Positions 1-9,321 of a stretch of 64,000 nucleotides of DNA are shown here, one piece after another. A model generated the notes under the pieces. The model was not told the DNA's origin. It did not search any database and saw only the letters and a program-made list of their open reading frames with translations. The stretch is from Microbacterium sp. zg-Y625 (lineage in GTDB: Bacteria > Actinomycetota > Actinomycetes > Actinomycetales > Microbacteriaceae): NCBI RefSeq assembly GCF_030246925.1, contig NZ_CP126740.1, positions 2,170,001-2,234,000 of the forward strand, given 5' to 3'. The number at the start of each line of letters is the position of its first letter. Position 1 is the first letter of the stretch. A program made the translations under genes and the position numbers.

Positions 1-513
1 GATGCTCTGGCTCAACCACCCGATCCCCCACGCTTCCCCCAGGGCGGGCAGGGAGTTGGAGAAGAGGAAGTTGAAGACGTAGGCGATGATGATGCCCGAG
101 ATCACCATGGGGATGACGAACACCGCACGCAGCCCGGTCTTCAGCCGGATGTGGGAGGTGAGTCCCACCGCGAGGAGGAACGCGACGACGTTCACGACGA
201 TCACAGTGGTGATGGCGAAGAAGAACGTGAACAGGTAGCTCTGCAGGATCGCCGGGTCGCTGAACACCGCGAGGTAGTTGATCAGCCCGATGAACTCCCA
301 GTCCCCGAAGCCGATGGAGTTGGTGAAGCTGAAGAAGATGCCGATCACCGCGGGCAGCGTGATCGCGAGCGTGAACAGGATCAGGCTCGGCAGCAGGAAG
401 AGGTAGTAGACCCCCTCGACCTTGCGCCGGGGGCGGGCCTTTCCCTTCGCGGCGCTGCGGCCGCGCGCCCTGACCGCGGGAGGTGCTCCCGCCGTCACCG
501 TCGTGGATGCCAT
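1..513 (-). CDS. Sugar ABC transporter permease (partial, runs off left edge)
   Basis: The first 171 residues of a MalF/UgpA-type inner-membrane permease are visible; the rest lies beyond the window. A basic N-terminal stretch of about 30 residues is followed by a first membrane helix (about residues 36-58), the typical periplasmic FIGLINY-like motif, and two more hydrophobic helices (about 90-115 and 128-150). In this family two permeases and a separate ATPase import a sugar delivered by a binding protein. The start ATG at 513 has a GGGGAG ribosome site just upstream. It lies 22 bp downstream of the binding-protein gene on the same strand, so the two form one operon. The substrate cannot be told. 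Confidence 0.9.
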   Translation of the reverse strand, partial: MASTTVTAGAPPAVRARGRSAAKGKARPRRKVEGVYYLFLLPSLILFTLAITLPAVIGIFFSFTNSIGFGDWEFIGLINYLAVFSDPAILQSYLFTFFFAITTVIVVNVVAFLLAVGLTSHIRLKTGLRAVFVIPMVISGIIIAYVFNFLFSNSLPALGEAWGIGWLSQSI

Positions 514-535
514 GTGTCTCCCCTTTCGGCCCGGG

Positions 536-1843
536 CTACTGGCGCAGCGCCAGTCGAGCCCAATCGGCATCCAGCGTCCGCAGCATGCGCTGCGGGTCCG
601 CTCCGGTGACGATGCCCTGCATGTAGTTGTCGGTCGGGATCGTGAGCGGGATCGCCTTGGACGGCCCCTGGTAGAACCGCGCGGAGTCGTAGTACTCCCT
701 CATGCCGACGATGCGCTCGTCGGTCACTGGTGCGGCGTCGGTGGTCGTGCCGTATCCGAGGAACGCGGCGTTGTACTCGTCCATCACGTCCTTCTGGAAC
801 AGGTAGCTGAGGAAGTCCCGCGCCTCCTCCTTGTGGGCGGATGCCTCGGGGATCCACGCCGCCAGGTCGATGTTGACGCGCACGCGCAGGTCGTCGGGGT
901 CGTCGGTCATCGGAAGCGGGAAGGTGCCCAGCTGCAGTTGGTCGTTGGTCTTGTCGATCTCGCCGAATGCCCACGGCCCCTGCAGGTACATCGCCGCCTC
1001 ACCGTTGGCGAAGGCGAGGTTGCCGTCGCCGTATGCGCGACTGGCGGCATCCGAGTTGACGTAGGCGGAGGTCAGCTCCGTCATGCGCTCGACGGGCTCG
1101 GCGAGGGTCGTCTCGAACGACACCTCGGAGTCGGGCCCCACCTCGGTTCCGAGCTCGTTCATGTCCTCGAAGAAGGACGCCACGTCGACGGAGCCGCCGA
1201 CGGTGTAGTCGAACCAGCCCTGCCCCACGGTCCACGGGTCTTTGAAGGTCGCGTAGAACGGGGTGATGCCGGCATCCAGCAGCTGGTCGCAGACCGCCTT
1301 CAGCTCGTCCCACGTCTGCGGCACTTCGAGGCCCTGCTGCTCGAAGATCTCCTGGTTGTAGATGACGGATGCCGCCATCACCGAGTACGGCAGCACGCTG
1401 GTGCGGCCGGGGTACGTCGCGTACTGGTCGACGAGGTCCTGCACCTCGGGGAGGATGCGGTCGGCCTCGGGCATGTCGCTCAGGTCGCTGAGGGCGCCCC
1501 GCTCCATGAAGCGCGCCATCTCCATGTTGTAGTTGAGCAGCCCGAGGTCGGGCGGGTTGCCGCGCAGGAACCCGGCCTGCAGGTTCGACGACGTGTCGAA
1601 GACGACGCGCACGTCTTCCTGCGAGGAGTTGTACTCCGAGATGAGCTCCCGGAAGTACGGGATCGCCTCGGGCTTGCTGAGGTGGAAGCGGATCTCGGTG
1701 GGGCCGCTGTCGCCGGCGCAGGCGGCGAGCGTCCCGGCCAGTACCACCGTCAGGGTCGCCGCAATCGCTCGCGAGTGAGTATTCGCGGCGCCGAGTGAGT
1801 ACTCGCGCCGCGCCGACGCTCGTGAACCGATCCACCCAGACAT
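536..1843 (-). CDS. Extracellular sugar-binding lipoprotein of ABC transporter
   Basis: A 435-residue family 1 solute-binding protein that would capture a sugar outside the cell for the permease encoded next. The signal sequence ends in a lipobox (LAAC, Cys at about residue 46), so it should be lipid-anchored. The body has typical features: NPPDL near residue 100, then QTWDEL, and an AMYLQGPWA motif. The start ATG at 1843 is preceded by GGAAGGACGAGGA. No ATG, GTG or TTG lies in frame between the 20-bp repeat in the 5' end and the hydrophobic helix, so the true start must be upstream of that repeat. The resulting n-region is long for a lipoprotein. First gene of the operon on this strand. Confidence 0.9.
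   Translation of the reverse strand: MSGWIGSRASARREYSLGAANTHSRAIAATLTVVLAGTLAACAGDSGPTEIRFHLSKPEAIPYFRELISEYNSSQEDVRVVFDTSSNLQAGFLRGNPPDLGLLNYNMEMARFMERGALSDLSDMPEADRILPEVQDLVDQYATYPGRTSVLPYSVMAASVIYNQEIFEQQGLEVPQTWDELKAVCDQLLDAGITPFYATFKDPWTVGQGWFDYTVGGSVDVASFFEDMNELGTEVGPDSEVSFETTLAEPVERMTELTSAYVNSDAASRAYGDGNLAFANGEAAMYLQGPWAFGEIDKTNDQLQLGTFPLPMTDDPDDLRVRVNIDLAAWIPEASAHKEEARDFLSYLFQKDVMDEYNAAFLGYGTTTDAAPVTDERIVGMREYYDSARFYQGPSKAIPLTIPTDNYMQGIVTGADPQRMLRTLDADWARLALRQ
1772..1811. repeat. Two tandem 20-bp units inside the binding-protein gene
   Basis: The units at 1772-1791 and 1792-1811 match at 18 of 20 positions. Each begins with an interrupted palindrome of the form CGAGT-N4-A(C/T)TCG. 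The unit length is not a multiple of three, so the two copies are read in different frames and encode different residues in the n-region of the signal sequence. This fits a non-coding repeat that invaded or expanded in the gene, or a regulatory site within the 5' coding end. Which of these it is cannot be decided from the sequence. Confidence 0.75.
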
Positions 1844-2049
1844 TCCTCGTCCTTCCGCCGCCTCATTGCGGGGCGCCGCCGACGGGCGACGCCTGCGGCC
1901 ATGCAAGCACATGCCCACCGGTGCAGTCAGCGATTGAGTCTCGACCGCTTCGGGTCTACGATCCGCGCACCCAGTCGCACGCGCCACCCTCCCGCCGCAC
2001 CGCCCCCGCCCCTACTCTGAACGCGTACCGACTCGCGTGCGGAGGCCCT

Positions 2050-4428
2050 ATGGATGCTGGCGACCGGGGCCTCACCGCCCAGGACGTGCAGCAGCGCGTC
2101 GCGGCCGGCCAGACCAACGCGTACCGGGAACACACCAGCCGCAGCGCGTGGAGCATCATCCGCGCCAACGTGCTGACCCTGTTCAACGCGCTGGTGCTGA
2201 GCTGCTTCACCCTGCTGCTCGTGATCGGCCGCTGGCAGGATGCCCTCTTCGGCCTGAGCGCCCTGGCGAACACGGTGATCGGCAGCGTGCAGGAGTTCCG
2301 CGCCAAGGCGGCGCTGGACCGGCTGGCCCTGCTCAGCGCGCCGACCGCCCGGGTGCGGCGAGACGACGCCGAGACCACGGTGGCCGTCGACGATGTGGTG
2401 CTGGGCGACCTGCTCGTGCTGCGGGCGGGAGACCAGATACCGGCGGATGCCGAGGTGAGCGAGGCCCACGACCTGCAGGTGGACGAATCGCTCCTCACCG
2501 GAGAATCCGAACCCGTCGACAAAGCGGCCGGCGACCGCGCGCTGTCGGGATCCGTCATCGTGGAGGGGGCGGGGCTCGCCCGCGTCGACCGCGTCGGCGC
2601 GGATTCGTTCGCCAACTCCCTCACCGACGAGGCGAAGCGGTTCTCGCTCGTGGCATCCGAGCTGCGTTCCTCGATCGACCGCGTGCTCACCTGGGTGACG
2701 TGGATCATCTTCCCCGTGGCCCTGCTGGTGTTGAACTCGCAGATGGTCGCGCGGGGCGGGTGGGCGCAGGCGTGGCAGAGCGGCGCGTGGCGTGAGGCGG
2801 CGACCTCCGCGATCGCCGCGATCATCGCCATGATCCCCCTGGGACTGGTGCTGATGACGAGCATCGCGTTCGCGGTGGGCGCCGTGCGGCTGGCCGGCCA
2901 GCAGGTGCTGGTGCAGGAACTGGCGGCCGTCGAGGGCCTCGCCCGCGTCGACGTCATCTGCCTGGACAAGACCGGCACCCTCACGCAGGGCGACGTGGTG
3001 TTCGACGCTTCCCATCCTCTGGCCGAGGTGCCCGGGTGGAAGGCGGTGCTCGGCTGGTACGCAGCGCAGCCCGAGGCCAACGCGACGGCGCGCAGCCTCG
3101 CCGGTTCGTTCACCGAGCCGCGGGAGGAGGCGGCGTCGGATCAGGTGCCGTTCTCCTCCGCCCGCAAGTGGAGCGCGGTCACCTTCGCCGACGGCATGTG
3201 GGTGATGGGCGCCCCCGAGATGGTCTTCGCCGGCGCGGCTCCGCCCGATTCGGACGTCGGCCGCATGGCGGCGCAGGCCGCGGAGCTGGCGGCGCGCGGA
3301 CGCCGCACCCTCGTGCTCGCGCGCGGCACCCGCACCGGCGACGAGACGGTGCCCGCTGACGCCGTGCCCGTCGCGCTGCTGACCTTTCGCGAGCGGATCC
3401 GCCCGGATGCCGCACAGACCCTGTCCTACTTCGCCGCGCAGGACGTCGCGGTGCGCATCCTCTCGGGCGACAATCCGCAGACGGTCGCCGCCATCGCCCG
3501 CGACGTGGGGCTCGACGCCCCGCACGGCTTCGACGCCCGTCAACTGCCCGATGACGATGACGAGCTCGCCCGCGTGCTCGAGCAGAACGTCGTGTTCGGC
3601 CGGGTCACGCCCGACCAGAAGCGGCGCATGGTGGTCGCACTGAAGGCGGCGGGCCACACCGTCGCGATGACCGGCGACGGTGTCAACGACGCCCTCGCCA
3701 TCAAAGAGGCCGACATCGGCGTGGCGATGAACTCCGGCTCCGCCGCCACCAAGGCCGTCGCGCGGCTCGTGCTGCTGGACGGCAAGTTCTCGCACCTGCC
3801 AGCGGTGGTGGCAGAGGGCCGGCAGGTGATCGCCAACATCGAGCGGGTGTCGATGCTGTTCCTCACGAAGACGGCATACGCCACGGTGCTGGCGATCACC
3901 TTCGGGGTGCTCTTCCTCCCCTTCCCGTTCCTCCCCCGGCAGCTGTCGCTCACCGATGGGCTCACCATCGGCATCCCGGCGTTCTTCCTCGCGCTCATCC
4001 CGAACGCGCGCCGCTACATCCCAGGGTTCCTGCGGCGGTCGCTGTCGTTCGCGGTGCCGGCGGGCATCGTCGTCGCGGCGGGCATCGCCGTCTACACCCG
4101 CGTGCTCGCCGCGCGCGGCATCCCCGAGATCGAGGTGCGCGCCGGCGCGACGCTCGTGCTCGGCATGCTGGGGCTGTGGATCCTCGCTGTGCTCGCGCGG
4201 CCGCTCACCCTCGTCACCGTGGGGATCGTCGCCGCCATGATCGGCGGCCTGGCGCTGATGTACCTCGTGCCGATCTCGCGCGACTTCTTCGAGCTCGTCG
4301 CGCTCAGCCCGACGACGATGACCGCGGTCGCCGTCACGGCCGGCGCCGGCGCCGCGCTCATCGCGGTGGTGCGACTGGTGCAGGGCCGCGTGATCGCACG
4401 CGATGCGGGGGTGGGGCGCCGGGGCTGA
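2050..4428 (+). CDS. P-type cation-transporting ATPase (CtpE-like)
   Basis: A 792-residue P-type ATPase, close in length and N-terminal sequence style to mycobacterial CtpE, a calcium transporter. The order is canonical: actuator domain with TGESEPVDK, phosphorylation motif DKTGT with the catalytic Asp at about residue 306, the hinge TGDGVNDALA, then a block of six hydrophobic helices at the C terminus. It would use ATP to move a cation across the cytoplasmic membrane. The start ATG at 2050 has GGAGG five bases upstream, whereas the open frame continues further 5' without a ribosome site. It is divergent from the sugar operon and stands alone. Ion specificity (Ca2+) is inferred from the family only. 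Confidence 0.9.
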   Translation: MDAGDRGLTAQDVQQRVAAGQTNAYREHTSRSAWSIIRANVLTLFNALVLSCFTLLLVIGRWQDALFGLSALANTVIGSVQEFRAKAALDRLALLSAPTARVRRDDAETTVAVDDVVLGDLLVLRAGDQIPADAEVSEAHDLQVDESLLTGESEPVDKAAGDRALSGSVIVEGAGLARVDRVGADSFANSLTDEAKRFSLVASELRSSIDRVLTWVTWIIFPVALLVLNSQMVARGGWAQAWQSGAWREAATSAIAAIIAMIPLGLVLMTSIAFAVGAVRLAGQQVLVQELAAVEGLARVDVICLDKTGTLTQGDVVFDASHPLAEVPGWKAVLGWYAAQPEANATARSLAGSFTEPREEAASDQVPFSSARKWSAVTFADGMWVMGAPEMVFAGAAPPDSDVGRMAAQAAELAARGRRTLVLARGTRTGDETVPADAVPVALLTFRERIRPDAAQTLSYFAAQDVAVRILSGDNPQTVAAIARDVGLDAPHGFDARQLPDDDDELARVLEQNVVFGRVTPDQKRRMVVALKAAGHTVAMTGDGVNDALAIKEADIGVAMNSGSAATKAVARLVLLDGKFSHLPAVVAEGRQVIANIERVSMLFLTKTAYATVLAITFGVLFLPFPFLPRQLSLTDGLTIGIPAFFLALIPNARRYIPGFLRRSLSFAVPAGIVVAAGIAVYTRVLAARGIPEIEVRAGATLVLGMLGLWILAVLARPLTLVTVGIVAAMIGGLALMYLVPISRDFFELVALSPTTMTAVAVTAGAGAALIAVVRLVQGRVIARDAGVGRRG

Positions 4429-4441
4429 CGGCGCCTGGGCA

Positions 4442-4616
4442 CGGACCCAACCCGCACGGAACTGCCACCCGAACGACGCGCCGCCCGCTTCAGGTGGCAG
4501 TTCCTGCTGCTTGCGGCGGACCCAACCCGCACGAACTGCCACCCGAACGACGCGCCGTCCGCTTCAGGTGGCAGTTCCTGCGGCCTGCGGCGCCCCCGAC
4601 CCGCACGAACTGCCAG
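4442..4616. repeat. Tandem repeat of about 75 bp with an internal hairpin
   Basis: Two near-identical units (4442-4516 and 4517-about 4590) and a truncated third (to about 4616) fill the gap after the ATPase gene. Each full unit contains AACTGCCACC and, about 22 bp later, the inverse GGTGGCAGTT, giving a strong stem-loop. No T-run follows. The arrangement resembles intergenic REP/BIME-like repeats, though it could also stop transcription of the ATPase gene. Confidence 0.85.
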
Positions 4617-4671
4617 CGACCAGCAATCGGATGCCGCCGGGCGAGCGTCCCCGAGCCGGTAGCCTCGCCAG

Positions 4672-5427
4672 GTGATCGAAGAGCAGGCCCTCGCCGGCGG
4701 AAACGCGAGCAGCGACGCCGTCGTGCGGGTCGGCGACACCGTCCGCAAGCCATGGACGGCCTCCACGCCGAGCGTCGTCCGCTACGTCGATACCCTCCGC
4801 GCCGCAGGCGTCGATGCCCCCGCTCCCCTGGGCCGCGACGACCAGGGGCGACAGGTTCAGGAATTCATCCCGGGCACGCTCGCGATCGACGCCGGCCGGC
4901 TCTCGCCCGCTGAGCTGCACCGGGTCGGGGCGCTCGTGCGCGCCATCCATGACGCCAGCGCCGTTTACACCCCGGAGCCGCATGCGGTGTGGCAGACGGC
5001 GATTCCCTCGCCCGGCGACGAGCTCGTCTGCCACAACGATCTCGCGCCGTGGAACCTGATCATCGGTGAGCGATGGGTCTTCATCGACTGGGATGCCGCA
5101 GCCCCCAGCACCCGCCTGTGGGATCTCGCCTACGCAGCCCAGGCATTCACCCTGAACGACGCCGGTCGCCCCCCGGAGGAGTCGGCGCAGGACCTCGCGG
5201 CGTTCGTCGACGGATACGGTGCCGACCCGCGCATGAGGAGCGACCTCCCCGCGGCGATGAGCCGGCGCACCGAGGCGATGTACGACCTGCTGCGCTCCTC
5301 GCACGACGCCGGCACCGAGCCCTGGGCGACGATGTTCACCGAAGGACACGGCGAGCACTGGCAGGCGGTGATCCGCTACGTACAGGCGCACGAAGACATC
5401 TGGTCCGCGGCCCTCGCCGTCGGCTGA
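4672..5427 (+). CDS. Aminoglycoside phosphotransferase (APH)-family kinase
   Basis: A 251-residue protein of the APH/choline-kinase fold. It shows the Brenner motif HNDLAPWN at about residues 121-128 (catalytic Asp and metal-binding Asn), followed by IDWDAA, the metal-binding Asp loop. The N-terminal lobe is short and lacks a clear glycine-rich loop, which is usual for small members of this family. It starts at GTG 4672; no strong ribosome site is visible. Such proteins phosphorylate hydroxyls of small molecules. Nothing around it points to antibiotic resistance, so the substrate is unknown. Confidence 0.8.
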   Translation: MIEEQALAGGNASSDAVVRVGDTVRKPWTASTPSVVRYVDTLRAAGVDAPAPLGRDDQGRQVQEFIPGTLAIDAGRLSPAELHRVGALVRAIHDASAVYTPEPHAVWQTAIPSPGDELVCHNDLAPWNLIIGERWVFIDWDAAAPSTRLWDLAYAAQAFTLNDAGRPPEESAQDLAAFVDGYGADPRMRSDLPAAMSRRTEAMYDLLRSSHDAGTEPWATMFTEGHGEHWQAVIRYVQAHEDIWSAALAVG

Positions 5428-5659
5428 GCCGCCAGCGCGACCGTTCTGCTGCGGGTTCCCCGCGCACGCCCGGTCCGCCAAGATGAGCGCATGGCCCACT
5501 CGTCGATCGCGGGGTGGCTGCGTGCGCTGCCATCGCTTACGCCCTCGGGGCGGGCAAGCGAAAGCAGGCGGGTGAGCGAAGCGCAACCCCCGGCAACACA
5601 CAGACGGAATGAGGTAAAACCTACGAGGAGGTATGTACCGACCTCCCGAAGGAGGATCA

Positions 5660-6682
5660 GTGCCCGGCAACGCCACCGCCCGCTTCGATAACGTCGCGTT
5701 GCTCTCGGTCGCGAGCGTTCTCCCCGGCCGGGTGACCACCTCGGACGACATCGAGGAGCGTCTCGCGCCCTCGCTCAAGCGCCTCCGGCTCCACAGCGGA
5801 ATGCTGAAGCGCGTCGCCGGAGTGCTCGAGCGGCGCAACTGGGCGGCGGGCGAAACCGTCGACGCCGCCACGATCGCCGCGGGTAAGCAAGCGCTCGCGG
5901 ATGCCGGGGTCAGCCCATCCGAGGTCGGCCTGCTGATCAACACCTCGGTCACGCGCACGAACCTCGAGCCTTCCGTGGCCGTGGCCCTGCACCACGGCCT
6001 GGACCTGCCGAGCTCGGCCATCAACTTCGACATCGCCAACGCCTGCCTCGGGTTCATCAACGGCATGTCGCTCGCGGCGACGATGATCGATTCCGGCCAG
6101 ATCCGTTACGCCATCGTGGTCGCCGGTGAGGACGCCGATGGGATCCAGGTCAACACGATCGAGCGACTCCTGCAGTCCGAGAGCGGCCGCGCCGGCTTCC
6201 TGAGCGAGTTCGCCTCCCTCACCCTCGGTTCGGGGTCCGCCGCGGCGGTGCTGGGGCGCGCCGACGAGCACCCCGCGGGCCACCGCATCCTCGGCGGCGT
6301 CACGCGTGCCGCCACCGAATTCCACCGCCTGTGTGTCGGCAGCGTCGACGGCATGTTCACCGACGCGAAGGCACTCCTCAAGGGCGGTCTCGCGCTCGTC
6401 GTGTCGGCGTGGAAAGAGGCGGCGGCGGAGTGGGACTGGAAGTCGATGAACCTCTACATCACACACCAGGTGTCGTCGGTGCACACCGACGCCATCGTGA
6501 AGGCGGTGAACCTGGATCGCTCTCTCGTGCCGACGACGTTCCCCCACCTGGGCAACATCGGCCCGGCATCCGTCCCCATCACCCTCGTGCAAGAGCAGGA
6601 GAGCCTGCGAAAGGGCGACCGGGTGCTGCTGATGGGCGTCGGCTCGGGGCTCAACACCGCCATGATGGAACTCGCCTGGTGA
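5660..6682 (+). CDS. oleA: OleA, thiolase condensing fatty acyl-CoAs for olefin synthesis
   Basis: A 340-residue FabH-like thiolase. Visible are the active-site Cys in NACLGF (about residue 130), the His in THQVSS (about 268) and the Asn in GNIGPAS (about 299). LEPS carries the Glu that distinguishes OleA from FabH. OleA joins two fatty acyl-CoAs into a beta-keto acid, the first step to long-chain internal alkenes. The start is GTG 5660, with the near-perfect ribosome site AAGGAGGATCA; an ATG at 5633 has no usable site. Its stop overlaps the next gene (GTGA), so translation is probably coupled. The leader at 5600-5655 contains complementary GAGGT/GACCTC segments that could fold near the ribosome site. 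Confidence 0.92.
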   Translation: MPGNATARFDNVALLSVASVLPGRVTTSDDIEERLAPSLKRLRLHSGMLKRVAGVLERRNWAAGETVDAATIAAGKQALADAGVSPSEVGLLINTSVTRTNLEPSVAVALHHGLDLPSSAINFDIANACLGFINGMSLAATMIDSGQIRYAIVVAGEDADGIQVNTIERLLQSESGRAGFLSEFASLTLGSGSAAAVLGRADEHPAGHRILGGVTRAATEFHRLCVGSVDGMFTDAKALLKGGLALVVSAWKEAAAEWDWKSMNLYITHQVSSVHTDAIVKAVNLDRSLVPTTFPHLGNIGPASVPITLVQEQESLRKGDRVLLMGVGSGLNTAMMELAW

Positions 6683-9321
6683 GCGAGGGGATCGCACAGA
6701 CGCTCGAGGGACTTCCGGGTCTCGACATCCGCTGCAGCCGTACCCGGCTCGTCGTCGACCGGCGAGCGGATGCCGCGCACGAGTGGCACTACCTCGACAC
6801 CGGCGACGAGCTCGCGCGCCTCGGCGTCGAGGTCGCCGGCACGATCCTCGCCGTGCACGGCAACCCGACCTGGTCTTACCTCTGGCGCGGCCTCGTGTCG
6901 GCATCGCTGCGTGCCGCAGAAGAGGGGCAGCCGGCCTGGCGCGTAATCGCCGTGGATCAACTCGACATGGGCTTCTCGGCACGCACCGACGCGCCCCGTC
7001 CTCTCGCGCAGCGCGTGCGCGACCTCGGCGATTTCACAGACTCCCTCGACCTCGAAGGGCCGGTCGTCACGCTCGGTCACGACTGGGGCGGCGTGGTCTC
7101 GCTCGGCTGGGCCGTCGACCACCCCCAGCGCCTCGCCGGAGTCATCGCGCTCAACACCGCCGTGCACCACCCCGCCGGCCAGCCGATCCCCGCCCCGCTG
7201 CGGGTCGCCGGCACGCGCGGTGTGCTCGCGGCATCCACCGTCGCCACGCCCGCGTTCCTCGACACGACCCTGGCGCTCGCCCACCCCGCGCTCGAACCGG
7301 ATGTGAAGGACGCATACCGCGCGCCCTACCGCACCGCCGCCCGCCGGCAGGGCATCGGCGCGTTCGTCGCGGACATCCCGGTGGATGCCACCCACGAGAG
7401 CTTCGACGAGCTGCAGCGCATCGCCGCGGGCGTCGCCGACCTCGACGTGCCGGCGCTGCTGCTGTGGGGGCCGGCCGATCCGATCTTCAGCGACCGCTAC
7501 CTCGACGACCTCGTCGACCGGATGCCGCACGCCGACGTCCACCGCTTCGAAGGCGCCGGCCACCTGATCGCCGAGGACCGGCCGTATGCCGACGCCATCC
7601 TCACGTGGCTGGGCGACAACGCCGCGTGCCTGACCGGTGACGACGGCGAAGCGCCGGAGCCCGCCGACGACGACAGGCCCGCGGGGTTCACACCGTTGTG
7701 GGCCGCCCTCGACGGCCGCCGCGACGATGACGACGTCGCCATCATCGACATGGCCACCCGCGGCGGCGAACGCCGGGTCAGCTGGCGACAGCTCGACGAC
7801 CGCGTGCGGTGCCTGGCCGCCGGCTTCACGCGCATCGGGGTGCAGAAGGGCCAGCGCGTCTCGGTGCTCGTCCCCCCGGGGCCCACGCTCACCGCGGTGG
7901 TCTACGCGTGTCTGCGGATCGGCGCCGTCGTGGTCGTCGCGGACGCCGGACTCGGGGTGCGCGGACTCTCCCGCGCCGTGCGCGGCGCCTGGCCCGACGT
8001 CGTCATCGGCGAGCTGCCCGGACTGGCCGCCGCTCGCGCGCTGGGGTGGCCCGGCATCCACATCTCTGTCGCACGCTTGCCGAAGGCGTCGGCGAAGGCG
8101 CTCGGCGTCTCGTACGATCTCGCGTCGATCGCCGCCCTCGGCGCGGGGGCACCGCTCCCGGCGGAACCGGCACCCGACGACCGCGCGGCGATCCTCTTCA
8201 CCTCCGGGTCGACCGGTCCCGCGAAGGGCGTCGCCTACACGCATCGCCAGCTCTCGGCGCTGCGCGACGTGCTCGCCGCCCACTTCGGCGTGACCGGTGA
8301 GACGGGCCTCGTGACCGGCTTCGCCCCGTTCGCCCTCCTCGGCCCGGCTCTCGGCACCCGGTCGGCCACGCCCGACATGGACGTGTCCGCGCCCCGCACG
8401 CTCACGGCGAAGGCCGTCGCCGCTGCGGTGCGCGCCTCCGACGCACGGATCGTCTTCCTGTCGCCGGCGGCCATCCTCAACGTCGTCGCGACGGCCGATG
8501 CCCTGTCCGACGACGACCGGCGCGCCCTCGCCGAGGTGCGCACGTTCCTCTCGACCGGGGCCCCGGTGGGCGAGTCGCTGCTGGCGGCCGCTGCCAAGCT
8601 CATGCCGAACGCCGAGCCGCACACGCCCTACGGCATGACCGAATGCCTGCTCGTCACGGACGTGACCCTGGACGGCATCCGTGCAGTATCGGATGCCGCC
8701 GACCGCGGCGTCTGCGTCGGCTCGCCGATCGGGGTGAACCAGGTGCTGATCAGCGCTCTGGATGCCGATGGTCGGGCGACCGGCGCCCTGAGCGCCGAGC
8801 CCGGTGTGCTCGGCGAGGTCGTGGTGTCCGCACCGCACCTGAAGACGTCGTACGACCGGCTCTGGCTGACCGATCGCCAGGCCGTCTTAGAAACTCCCGC
8901 CGTCGGGCGCTGGCACCGCACCGGCGATGTCGGACACCTCGACGCCGACGGGCGGCTCTGGATCGAGGGTCGTCTCCCCCACGTCCTGGCCACCGCCGAC
9001 GGTCCGGTCGCGCCCGTCGGGCCCGAACAGCAGCTCGAGTGCTCCGACGAGGTGCGACGGGCCGCGATCGTCGGCATCGGACCGCACCGGCTGCGGCAAG
9101 CCGTCGCCGTCGTCGAGACGGTTCCCGCCGTTGCACGCCCCGGTCTTGCGTCGCCTGAGCTGACGGCGGACCTCCGGCAGCGGACAGACCTGCCGCTCGT
9201 CGCCGTGCTGGCTGTGCCGCAACTGCCCACCGACATCCGTCACAACTCCAAGATCGACCGCACGCGACTGTCGCAGTGGGCCGAGCGCACGCTCGCCGGC
9301 GGACGGATGGGCCGGCCGTGA
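6679..9321 (+). CDS. oleBC: OleBC fusion: beta-lactone decarboxylase plus beta-lactone synthetase
   Basis: An 880-residue fusion. Residues 1 to about 310 are an alpha/beta hydrolase of the haloalkane-dehalogenase type with the Asp nucleophile in GHDWGG (about residue 135) and the HGNPTWS oxyanion motif; this is OleB, which splits the beta-lactone to the alkene and CO2. Residues from about 340 are an AMP-forming ligase-like domain with the P-loop FTSGSTGPAKG (about 507) and TPYGMTE; this is OleC, which closes the beta-lactone. Fused OleBC is known from actinobacteria such as Micrococcus. GTG 6679 overlaps the oleA stop, and its own stop overlaps the oleD start. Confidence 0.93.
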   Translation: MSEGIAQTLEGLPGLDIRCSRTRLVVDRRADAAHEWHYLDTGDELARLGVEVAGTILAVHGNPTWSYLWRGLVSASLRAAEEGQPAWRVIAVDQLDMGFSARTDAPRPLAQRVRDLGDFTDSLDLEGPVVTLGHDWGGVVSLGWAVDHPQRLAGVIALNTAVHHPAGQPIPAPLRVAGTRGVLAASTVATPAFLDTTLALAHPALEPDVKDAYRAPYRTAARRQGIGAFVADIPVDATHESFDELQRIAAGVADLDVPALLLWGPADPIFSDRYLDDLVDRMPHADVHRFEGAGHLIAEDRPYADAILTWLGDNAACLTGDDGEAPEPADDDRPAGFTPLWAALDGRRDDDDVAIIDMATRGGERRVSWRQLDDRVRCLAAGFTRIGVQKGQRVSVLVPPGPTLTAVVYACLRIGAVVVVADAGLGVRGLSRAVRGAWPDVVIGELPGLAAARALGWPGIHISVARLPKASAKALGVSYDLASIAALGAGAPLPAEPAPDDRAAILFTSGSTGPAKGVAYTHRQLSALRDVLAAHFGVTGETGLVTGFAPFALLGPALGTRSATPDMDVSAPRTLTAKAVAAAVRASDARIVFLSPAAILNVVATADALSDDDRRALAEVRTFLSTGAPVGESLLAAAAKLMPNAEPHTPYGMTECLLVTDVTLDGIRAVSDAADRGVCVGSPIGVNQVLISALDADGRATGALSAEPGVLGEVVVSAPHLKTSYDRLWLTDRQAVLETPAVGRWHRTGDVGHLDADGRLWIEGRLPHVLATADGPVAPVGPEQQLECSDEVRRAAIVGIGPHRLRQAVAVVETVPAVARPGLASPELTADLRQRTDLPLVAVLAVPQLPTDIRHNSKIDRTRLSQWAERTLAGGRMGRP

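Noticed and set aside
1927..4542. Very long open frame antisense to the P-type ATPase gene
   Set aside because: High-GC coding DNA leaves the opposite strand open by chance. The sequence is rich in Arg, His, Gly and Glu without any domain, and the sense strand has a full ATPase.
4442..4616. Possible CRISPR array
   Set aside because: Only two full units of about 75 bp that are near-identical over their whole length, with no variable spacers and no cas genes in the window.
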